A stretch of DNA of 64,000 bases from an uncultured Megasphaera sp. (GTDB taxonomy: Bacteria > Bacillota > Negativicutes > Veillonellales > Megasphaeraceae): positions 6,961 through 70,960 of the forward strand of contig USGG01000003.1 of the NCBI GenBank assembly GCA_900554215.1, in the 5' to 3' direction. Of the stretch, positions 57,964 to 64,000 are shown piece by piece. The notes beneath the pieces are model-generated. The model did not search any database, was not told where the DNA came from, and saw only the letters and a list, made by a program, of their open reading frames with translations. Position 1 is the first letter of the stretch, and each line of letters begins with the position of its first letter. The translations under genes and the position numbers were made by a program.

Positions 57964-58788
57964 TTAAAATCGATATACCTGACGCACAGCTTTTCCCTCT
58001 CTGGCAAATTGCCCCCAAAGAAAGACAGCTTCAGACGGAGAAATCTCGATGACATGGAGAACGACGGGCATTTTCCGCAGCCGTTCTTCAGCAATACCCT
58101 TGGCCGCCGCGGCCGCAGCATAGCCTTCGTCCTGTGGTTCGAGAATCTGTGCCGTGCCGCTCAGCTGCAGTCCTGCCAAATGGGAAAAATCGGAAAACGG
58201 TTCGCACACGGAAAAACTGACATGCGGATCACGGTATATATTCGCAAATTTTCGTCCGCCTTCGCTGAACAGGTATATTTTTTTATGCCAATATACGTAC
58301 TCGATCGGCGTCGTCCGAATATTCCGTCCCCATCCAGTAGCTAAAACGCCCGTAGTATGACTCGTCAGGAACGTTTCTAATGCCTGCCATGCCGTACTGT
58401 CGCTGTCCGGTACGGCAGCCGGAGGCGGCTGTATTGTCTCAGCAGCACGTATGACCCCTTCTGTAACGTCACTCGCCGGAATAAACGCAGACAAGGCGAT
58501 AGGCCGTTTCAGCAGCATTTCAGCCTGACGGCGCAGCCGCTGTACCGACAATTCATTATCACCAATGACAATGAGTCCCCATATTGTATCTGGTTCCGCA
58601 TGCTGCACAACCTCTGCCAAGGGCTGTACTGCCTGTTTTTCCGTCAAAACCAGCAAGATCCGCTTATATTGACGCAGCGATACGTCTTCCCGGCATTCCG
58701 CATACCGACTCATGCTGAGTATACTGCCGATCATGACGGCAATGCGCCGTGCCGCAGCATTTTCGTAATATAGGCAAAGAGTATTCAT
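57964..58788 (-). CDS. HutZ/HugZ-like heme-utilisation protein with flavodoxin-like N-domain
   Basis: 274 residues from the ATG at 58788 (GGGGAAGCAATC upstream). Residues about 125-270 are a pyridoxamine-phosphate-oxidase-like split barrel with LATGWGRNIRTTPIEYVYWH and SEGGRKFANIYRDPHVSFSV, as in HugZ/HutZ proteins. Residues 1-120 look like a flavodoxin-like alpha/beta domain (LYYENAAARRIAVMIGSILS). HugZ proteins bind heme. The gene follows hutW, as in heme operons. Confidence 0.82.
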   Translation of the reverse strand: MNTLCLYYENAAARRIAVMIGSILSMSRYAECREDVSLRQYKRILLVLTEKQAVQPLAEVVQHAEPDTIWGLIVIGDNELSVQRLRRQAEMLLKRPIALSAFIPASDVTEGVIRAAETIQPPPAAVPDSDSTAWQALETFLTSHTTGVLATGWGRNIRTTPIEYVYWHKKIYLFSEGGRKFANIYRDPHVSFSVCEPFSDFSHLAGLQLSGTAQILEPQDEGYAAAAAAKGIAEERLRKMPVVLHVIEISPSEAVFLWGQFAREGKAVRQVYRF

Positions 58789-58859
58789 GATTGCTTCCCC
58801 TTTCTGGATTGTCACGCAGCCAATTTTCTGTATCTCCTACTCTTTATTATGAATTTTAT

Positions 58860-58878
58860 GATATAGATTGTCAATATC
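58860..58878. promoter_or_regulatory. Fur-box-like site upstream of the HutZ-like gene
   Basis: GATATAGATTGTCAATATC matches 14 of 19 positions of the Fur consensus. It lies in the 185-bp gap between hutW and the HutZ-like gene, implying a separate promoter there. Confidence 0.55.
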
Positions 58879-58921
58879 ATACTTATATATATGTTATATT
58901 TTTCACGCGATTAGATATGGC

Positions 58922-58953
58922 AAAGACTGCAACAGATATTCGTTGCAGTCTTT
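58922..58953. terminator. Perfect 12-bp hairpin between hutW and the HutZ-like gene
   Basis: AAAGACTGCAAC, 8-base loop, GTTGCAGTCTTT. On the minus strand only a short CTTT tail follows, so termination may be weak; it could also be an attenuator or RNA-stability element. Confidence 0.65.
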
Positions 58954-58973
58954 ACACAGAGGAGTGCAGCTAT

Positions 58974-60527
58974 CTATGAGTGATTTTTCATTTGCTTCAT
59001 AATGGCTTGCAACTCATCCTGACTCATATGGCGCATGGCTTCAGCCATTTTTTTCATAGCTTCCACGCTGGGCGTGCCGCTCATAGCTTTCATCCGCTTC
59101 ATGGCCTCTACCATAGACGCAGTTTTCTTCGAATCTTGCGCAGCTACGCGTTCCATCACCATGGCATTTTTCCCAGTCATGAGGTACTGGATGCATTCCA
59201 ACGTCGTCTGCGTGATGTTGACCTGCCAGAACTGACCAGCATCCGTCAGCGTATACATGACGCCGTTATATGTTACAAGACCGCGTGTTTCCCATAGCTT
59301 ATACAGCCATTCCAGATCTTTCAGCTTGTCGTCAAAGGCGTATATTTTATTTAAATCCATATAGCACATTTCCAGCTGGTTCTGCACCGCATCGACAATC
59401 GGCTGCAGCGGCGACTGCTTCATGAGCGCCATAAAGGGCTTTTTGCCTGCTTCGACAAACATTTCATACGGTGCAATGGCCCGGTGAAGCATCGTTGAAT
59501 AGCCGTCTACGCTGCCTCCGGCGCCGCTGCCGAAGGGGAACATGGACGAACCGGAGCGGGCCAGTGTATTGTACAAGCTCCGCTCGCGGTTGCTGCAGCT
59601 CCAATGGCAGACATTCAGGCGGCGATACGCTCGCTGTTCCAGATAGGCCTTGGCAAAGGCAAACATGCCGGCCTGGTAATCCGTCGTCGCTGCCGGCGGC
59701 AGCGCGCCGCGGGCAATGGCCTTATTCAAATCGCTGCCGTCAAAAACGTTGAGCTGATACAAATCAGCGCCGTCTACGCCGGACTGAATCAGTAGATCCA
59801 AATCTTCCTTCCAGACCTGCATGTCCTGACCGGGCAGACCGTAAATAAGGTCGACGACGACAGCACACTGGTTGTAATCAAGAAGGCTCCGCAGATTTCT
59901 CAATACCGTTTCTTCATCATCCAGTCGTCCGACAGAACGGCGGATATCCGTATGAAAGGACTGAACGCCCAAAGACATGCGGTTTACACCATTTGCCAGC
60001 CAAACGTCCATCTTTTCCGGTACTAGATCATGAATACGCCCTTCCAGGGTCAGCTCATAATCATTGGCCAAGGGCAGGCAGCGGCAAATCGCCTGCAGCA
60101 GCCGTCCGGCATTTTTCGGAGACAAGGATGTCGGCGTACCGCCGCCGATAAATACGGCATGAATAAGGCTGTCCTTTAAGCGCGGCAAGTCGGCAGAGGC
60201 TTCCAGTTCCTGAATCAGGCAGTCCACATAATGGTCTTCTACGTCCTGATTCGTCCCATTTTGAAAAAATCCGCAGTACAAGCATTTGGTCTTGCAGAAC
60301 GGAATATGTATATACGCCGTCTGGATGTCCTTTTTAGCCGGTGCAGACGCCATGATGCGCTGCCAAACCTGCTGTGATTCATCAGGCGAGACAACCGTGC
60401 CGTGCAGGCCGGCATGAACGACGCGTTTGCGCGGAAACGCGTCCGTCAGCGGGCTGTCCGTTTCCGCGCCGAATTGGAAAATGCGCTGTTCTGACGGCAG
60501 GCTGTGAAATAGTTCTTCTAAACTCAT
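58974..60527 (-). CDS. hutW: HutW/ChuW-type radical SAM heme-opening enzyme (anaerobilin synthase-like)
   Basis: 517 residues from the ATG at 60527 (AAGGGAGACGCGCAT upstream). Radical SAM cluster motif C78-x3-C82-x2-C85 in PFCKTKCLYCGF, preceded by AYIHI. GGGTPTSLSPKNA and the HemN-like VNRMSLGVQSFHTDIRRSVG segments follow. HutW/ChuW open the heme ring without oxygen, using SAM and electrons from a flavodoxin. The last 68 residues contain 13 Met in a charged helix (for example VEAMKRMKAM and EAMKKMAEAMRHM), an unusual addition. Located directly after a flavodoxin gene. Confidence 0.9.
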   Translation of the reverse strand: MSLEELFHSLPSEQRIFQFGAETDSPLTDAFPRKRVVHAGLHGTVVSPDESQQVWQRIMASAPAKKDIQTAYIHIPFCKTKCLYCGFFQNGTNQDVEDHYVDCLIQELEASADLPRLKDSLIHAVFIGGGTPTSLSPKNAGRLLQAICRCLPLANDYELTLEGRIHDLVPEKMDVWLANGVNRMSLGVQSFHTDIRRSVGRLDDEETVLRNLRSLLDYNQCAVVVDLIYGLPGQDMQVWKEDLDLLIQSGVDGADLYQLNVFDGSDLNKAIARGALPPAATTDYQAGMFAFAKAYLEQRAYRRLNVCHWSCSNRERSLYNTLARSGSSMFPFGSGAGGSVDGYSTMLHRAIAPYEMFVEAGKKPFMALMKQSPLQPIVDAVQNQLEMCYMDLNKIYAFDDKLKDLEWLYKLWETRGLVTYNGVMYTLTDAGQFWQVNITQTTLECIQYLMTGKNAMVMERVAAQDSKKTASMVEAMKRMKAMSGTPSVEAMKKMAEAMRHMSQDELQAIMKQMKNHS

Positions 60528-60540
60528 ATGCGCGTCTCCC

Positions 60541-61062
60541 TTATTCCGCAGCAAGCTTCTTCATGACATCTGCCGCAAAGGCTTTGGCATTTTCCAGATC
60601 AGCAGCATCGGGATGCTTGGCTGCTTCAGCATGGAGTGCCTCCCGCTCCGGTGTTCTGCCATGGGGATGGCCAGCCGGGAACTGCTTGTACATCATTTCA
60701 ATAAGCTTGGGGTCTACTGCGCCCTGGCAGATAAATTTTCCGGCGACATGAACGCCTTCCGGTAAAAAGGCCGCACCGTTATCCAGGCTCTTCGCCGCAT
60801 GCTCCGACTTCGGATCGGCTCCTAACGTTGCAAATATAGCGACGTGCTTATTCGTCAGCTGTTTCAGCATATCCTGCGAATCCTTATCCGCCGTACCGCG
60901 GTCCACCCAAAATCCGAGGAACACGCAGTCGTAGCTGTCAATATCAGCCGGCACCTCTTTAACGGAAAGGCAAGGCGTCCCTGCCGGCAGGGCTTCGGCA
61001 ATTGCTTCGGCCACCTTTTTAGTATTTCCTGTACGCGTCGAGTACAAAACGATCGTTTTCAT
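60541..61062 (-). CDS. Flavodoxin-like protein
   Basis: 173 residues. The phosphate-binding loop STRTGNTKKVAEAI and the SYDCVFLGFWVDRGTADKDS stretch are flavodoxin motifs for FMN. In place of the usual aromatic loops it has a Met/His/Ala-rich end (AGHPHGRTPEREALHAEAAK). It lies 14 bp upstream of hutW, so it is the likely electron donor for heme opening. Confidence 0.9.
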   Translation of the reverse strand: MKTIVLYSTRTGNTKKVAEAIAEALPAGTPCLSVKEVPADIDSYDCVFLGFWVDRGTADKDSQDMLKQLTNKHVAIFATLGADPKSEHAAKSLDNGAAFLPEGVHVAGKFICQGAVDPKLIEMMYKQFPAGHPHGRTPEREALHAEAAKHPDAADLENAKAFAADVMKKLAAE

Positions 61063-61171
61063 ACATACACTCTCCTTTTATGGCATAATTTTTTATAATT
61101 GATACAAATCTCGTTTCTTCAGCTCCGGGTCTCCTGACCGAAAAAAAACGATCCGACTAACCAGGGGAAAA
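61063..61171. other. Gap between tonB and flavodoxin genes
   Basis: 109 bp. It has the flavodoxin ribosome site (AAAGGAGAGTGTATGTATG) and an AT-rich stretch near 61085-61105. A run of eight A at 61141-61148 and a short GGTC/GACC repeat lie close to the tonB stop. No gene. Confidence 0.4.
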
Positions 61172-61963
61172 TTAATTCAAATTAAAGGTAACAGGCACGT
61201 TTACCGTTACATCCTGCCCGCTGGCATTTGGATACGGGCAGGCGGCATATACAGCGTTAAGAGCTGCCTTATCCAAAATACTCTGTCCCGATGAGCCGGA
61301 TACATAGGCATTGACGCAGTTTCCGCTGCTGTCCAGCGTAACTGTAACGGTAACGGAACCAGTCAAACCGCGGCGGACAGCCATAGGCGGATAGGATTTA
61401 TTGGCGTTAACAGCAGACCAGAACCCATCGGAATCAAACGGTGATGAACCGGTCCCTTCTGCGCCGCTGTAACCGCTGCCCTGACCGTCGCCAGCGCCTT
61501 CTCCATAGCCCTGGCCATCGCCTGTCCCGTCTCCGACGCCTGAGCCAGTACCTGTACCGCTGCCAGCTCCCGCACTGCTGCCGGCACCACCTCCGCCAGC
61601 AGCAGACGAACTGGCGGCAGCCGGAACGGGCTGATTGCCGGGAGCCGGTTCCGGCACGGCATCTGACAACTGCGGATGAGGCATAATAGCCGATTGGCTG
61701 GCATCTATTTGCGCCACACGCTCGGCTACGGCTGTTTCAGACAGCTTTTCCGGGAACAGTTCGCCGCCGCTGCCGCCGCCGGCATGCCCGCTGCCAGCAC
61801 TAGACAGTTCGCTGGCGTCTAAATCTATGACATACATCTGCTGTTGTTCCTGCTGCATCACAGCTCCGGCAAGAAACATAGCCGCCGCGCCTACGACAAG
61901 CAGGTGGACTACTGCCGAGCCGGCATAGGCTCGTATCCATGAAATTTCCCGCATAGGCGTCAT
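61172..61963 (-). CDS. tonB: TonB energy transducer with Gly/Ser-rich linker
   Basis: 263 residues. N-terminal membrane helix (AYAGSAVVHLLVVGAAAMFL with the conserved Ser-His pair), a periplasmic linker of about 110 residues dominated by Gly, Ser and Ala (for example GAGSGTGTGSGVGDGTGDG), and a TonB C-terminal domain (SYPPMAVRRGLTGSVTVTVT, LDKAALNAVYAACPYP). The usual long Pro/Lys-rich spacer is absent. It overlaps exbD by 4 bp and powers the TonB-dependent receptor. Confidence 0.93.
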   Translation of the reverse strand: MTPMREISWIRAYAGSAVVHLLVVGAAAMFLAGAVMQQEQQQMYVIDLDASELSSAGSGHAGGGSGGELFPEKLSETAVAERVAQIDASQSAIMPHPQLSDAVPEPAPGNQPVPAAASSSAAGGGGAGSSAGAGSGTGTGSGVGDGTGDGQGYGEGAGDGQGSGYSGAEGTGSSPFDSDGFWSAVNANKSYPPMAVRRGLTGSVTVTVTLDSSGNCVNAYVSGSSGQSILDKAALNAVYAACPYPNASGQDVTVNVPVTFNLN

Positions 61964-62364
61964 CCCTTCTGTTCTGCAGCGATGGCCAGACGCTTAACAC
62001 CAGCTGATTTCAACATATCCATGACAGCGACTACCTGACCATGAGCCGTACGGCGGTCAGCCTGCAGAATTACGGCAGCGTTGGCATTTTCTGCCATGTG
62101 TCGCTTCATCAGTTCCGATGCTTCGTCAAAGCTGACAGGACGATTATCCATCGTAATATGCCCTTCCGCATCAACCGTCAGGATAATGGGCATCTGCACA
62201 GGCGCCGCCGCGCTCTGAGCCTGAGGGAGCTGGACGGACAGCGCTTTCTGCGCCACGGTCTGCAGGCTGTTCATCATAAAAAACACAAGCAGGAAAAAGA
62301 TAATATCAATCATCGGAATGATCATAAAAGCCGGTTTCTTTTTCATCCTGACATTCGTAAACAT
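61960..62364 (-). CDS. exbD: ExbD biopolymer transport protein
   Basis: 134 residues: one N-terminal membrane helix with the conserved Asp (MIPMIDIIFFLLVFFMM), followed by a periplasmic domain (VQLPQAQSAAAPVQMPIILT, ADRRTAHGQVVAVMDMLKSA). Component of the ExbB-ExbD proton-driven motor for TonB. Confidence 0.95.
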   Translation of the reverse strand: MFTNVRMKKKPAFMIIPMIDIIFFLLVFFMMNSLQTVAQKALSVQLPQAQSAAAPVQMPIILTVDAEGHITMDNRPVSFDEASELMKRHMAENANAAVILQADRRTAHGQVVAVMDMLKSAGVKRLAIAAEQKG

Positions 62365-62376
62365 CAGCCTTACCTC

Positions 62377-62988
62377 CTACCTTGCATTTCTGGCGTTCAC
62401 TACGGTAAGGCACAGCTTTTCCGTATCCGTCACAATGGTGTCCAGCTGATGATCAAAGTAGGTATATACGCAGAAAGCAATGATCGCCACGCACAACCCC
62501 GATGCCGTCGCAATAAGGGCTTCACCGACACCGCCGGTAATCGCCGCGGCACCGGCGCCGCTGTCTAAAACGCTGAACGTGCTGATCATGCCCGTTACTG
62601 TGCCGAGAAGCCCCAGAAGCGGCGCAATCGTGACGATAGCGCTGAGGTAATCGAGATAGCGGCGAAAGGCGATGGATTCAATCGTCATCTGTTCATTGAA
62701 AGCATCTTTCATGGCTTTTTCATCATCCTTATGCCGGAGGCCGCTGGCAATAATGCGGCTGATAGCCGTAGGGAATTTCCGGCAGAAATTTTCCGCCGTA
62801 TCCCATTGCTGATCACGAATAGCATGATCAACACCGGTAAAAAACTTTTTTGAATTCCGACGATTGGCCCGGTAATAGTAAAACCGCTCAATCGCAATGG
62901 CTACCGTAAAAATAGACAGAGCCAGCAGCGGATACATAACCAGGCCGCCGCTGTGAAATAAATGCAGAAAATACGCGAATCCTTCCAT
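62377..62988 (-). CDS. exbB: ExbB/TolQ-type proton channel protein
   Basis: 203 residues, three membrane helices: MYPLLALSIFTVAIAIERFY, LSAIVTIAPLLGLLGTVTGM and EALIATASGLCVAIIAFCVY, with the conserved PLLGLLGTVTGMI segment. Starts at 62988 after AAGGAGTG. First gene of exbB-exbD-tonB. Confidence 0.96.
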   Translation of the reverse strand: MEGFAYFLHLFHSGGLVMYPLLALSIFTVAIAIERFYYYRANRRNSKKFFTGVDHAIRDQQWDTAENFCRKFPTAISRIIASGLRHKDDEKAMKDAFNEQMTIESIAFRRYLDYLSAIVTIAPLLGLLGTVTGMISTFSVLDSGAGAAAITGGVGEALIATASGLCVAIIAFCVYTYFDHQLDTIVTDTEKLCLTVVNARNAR

Positions 62989-63338
62989 TTGCTACACTCC
63001 TTAATGATTATAGTTACTAACTTATATAAATGCTATAATGACTCGATACATTTTGCCGTTCACAAAGCTTATATGCATAACGCGGCGGCAGAAACAAAAA
63101 TAACCCATAACACCAGAGTACACGCTACGCTTTTCCATGTCCCCTTTTCAGCGCTTTTCATATTTTTTTGCGCCACTGTTATCCATCTCCTTTACTGATT
63201 ATTTTTGTTAAGATATTGATTATTGTATTCATATAATAAAATGCACGTATATGATACCAAGGATATGAAAAAAAATCTACTCCAATCAGACATAAAAATA
63301 GCCCGATTAGACCAAACGACAATAATAATTATTAAAAA
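62989..63338. other. Intergenic region before exbB
   Basis: 350 bp between the pilus gene terminator and exbB. A TATAAT box at about 63008-63013 (minus strand) and a Fur-like 19-mer matching 12 of 19 positions at 62999-63017 lie just before exbB. The remainder (63030-63330) is AT-rich and has no convincing gene; a 78-codon plus-strand frame there lacks a ribosome site. Confidence 0.5.
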
Positions 63339-63389
63339 ATACTCCTCATTCAGACAAATATCAAATATATTAGTCTGAGTGAGGAGTAT
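63334..63389 (-). terminator. Terminator of the pilus gene set
   Basis: ATACTCCTCA-x-TCAGAC and GTCTGA-x-TGAGGAGTAT form a 17-position stem with one mismatch. On the minus strand TTTTTTAA follows. It lies 19 bp past the PilO-like gene stop. Confidence 0.88.
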
Positions 63390-63408
63390 GTCTCGCTAAA
63401 ATATATAT

Positions 63409-63849
63409 TTAAATTTTTATGACAGCCAATACTGCGTCGCCGCATCGTTCCATACGCTCTAAAGAAATGGAGAACAAGGGGCTTTCTCGTTCCATTTGAT
63501 TGAAAAAATGAATATAGCTCCCGTAAGACCCGCTCAATTCTACATTATATCGGCTTTTTTCCTGCGGCGAGGTATAAAACGACAGTACTTGTAAGCCGCA
63601 CGCATCGGCCTGCCGCTGTACGACGTTCAGTGCGTCTTCATCGGTTCCCTGCCATTTTCTGATAATGTCTTCCCGATCTTTCCACTCCATTGCCGTTTTA
63701 TAGGAACAAATGCGATTGTTAACGGCCTTCCACGCTTGCCATTGCCGGTACCAGTAGGCGCAATGGACGGATGACAGCAAAAGCAGTACCAGAAGGATAT
63801 ACCAAAGGAATTGTTTATGCCTTTTGTCGTGAAGTATCTTGTTCATCAT
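63409..63849 (-). CDS. PilO/GspM-like pilus assembly protein
   Basis: 146 residues. An N-terminal membrane helix (FLWYILLVLLLLSSVHCAYW) and a short coiled coil lead into a ferredoxin-like domain in which NVELSGSYGSYIHFFNQMER and PLFSISLERMERCGDAVLAV match the pattern of PilO/GspM proteins. It is shorter than typical PilO. Last gene of a type IV pilus or type II secretion cluster that continues right of the window. Confidence 0.65.
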   Translation of the reverse strand: MMNKILHDKRHKQFLWYILLVLLLLSSVHCAYWYRQWQAWKAVNNRICSYKTAMEWKDREDIIRKWQGTDEDALNVVQRQADACGLQVLSFYTSPQEKSRYNVELSGSYGSYIHFFNQMERESPLFSISLERMERCGDAVLAVIKI

Positions 63850-64000
63850 TCGCCCATTCTACCTCCAGCTGAAACGCCGTTTCCGCCGTCTGTCCCGCCT
63901 GCTTCATACGGCTGGCCGAAGCCGAACGCACAGAAGGCATGGCGACGCAGGTGCCGTTCATGTTGGGGTCGACCTCAAAGCGGAAGTCGGTCGTGGCAAG
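63815..64000 (-). CDS. C-terminal part of a PilN-like protein (start outside window)
   Basis: 61 codons from the window edge to the TAA at 63817-63815. The fragment begins LATTDFRFEVDPNMNGTCVA and includes TAFQLEVEWANDEQ, the strand pair that ends PilN/fimbrial assembly proteins. It overlaps the PilO-like gene by 35 bp. Family assignment is tentative because only the end is visible. Confidence 0.5.
   Translation of the reverse strand, partial: LATTDFRFEVDPNMNGTCVAMPSVRSASASRMKQAGQTAETAFQLEVEWANDEQDTSRQKA

Noticed and set aside
62962..63198. 78-codon plus-strand frame upstream of exbB
   Set aside because: Antisense to the exbB start and promoter region; no Shine-Dalgarno and low-complexity content.

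Overview
The window looks like the chromosome of an anaerobic, diderm member of the Firmicutes (class Negativicutes), most likely Megasphaera. The core genes and ribosome binding sites are Firmicutes-like, yet there is an outer-membrane TonB-dependent receptor with ExbB, ExbD and TonB, an EtfAB pair, FeoAB and an oxygen-independent heme-opening radical SAM enzyme. The genus is an inference from gene content; no 16S rRNA gene is present.

Positions 1 to about 37960 are the right-hand part of an integrated myovirus-type prophage whose left end lies outside the window. Read from its right end, it holds: an att site made of the 3' half of a tRNA-Leu(UAG) gene; a tyrosine integrase; a Fic protein behind phased palindromes; an ImmR/ImmA-like lysogeny switch with a divergent Cro-like gene; several small early genes; a recombination and replication block (DUF1351, Sak4-like ATPase, SSB, SF2 helicase, VRR-NUC nuclease, Dda/RecD-like helicase, primase-helicase); a cluster of GTGGGAACA repeats next to the primase; a late regulator; a tRNA-Trp; and the minus-strand packaging, head and contractile-tail operon (TerS, TerL, portal, head protein, scaffold, capsid, connectors, sheath, tube, frameshifted tail chaperone, tape measure, PBSX-type hub and baseplate). 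Lysis genes and tail fibres are expected to the left of position 1.

Three prophage features stand out. An autonomous small RNA gene with its own promoter and terminator sits between the head protein and YjcQ genes and partly resembles 5S rRNA. The minor head protein carries a zincin-like metallopeptidase region and a C-terminal PBECR-type nuclease-like domain. The tail chaperone has a textbook -1 frameshift signal: an A AAA AAC heptamer, a 6-nt spacer and a 12-bp hairpin.

From 38 to 44 kb lie a small membrane protein, a LysR regulator divergent from an operon (small helical protein, Cys-type alpha/beta hydrolase lipoprotein, aldo/keto reductase, DUF6506), and etfB-etfA.

From 44.4 to 63.0 kb is an iron and heme acquisition island. 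It comprises a DUF2325-feoA-feoB-FeoB-associated operon; an ABC importer (binding protein, permease, ATPase), TonB-dependent receptor, ChaN-like protein and ABC exporter; a ZIP transporter and AraC regulator; and exbB-exbD-tonB-flavodoxin-hutW-hutZ-like genes for heme uptake and anaerobic degradation. Hand comparison with the 19-bp Fur consensus finds 12 to 15 matches in front of four transcription units, suggesting a shared Fur regulon. A possible type I toxin-like peptide gene lies at 48.0-48.2 kb. The last 0.6 kb holds the ends of a type IV pilus (PilN/PilO-like) gene set.
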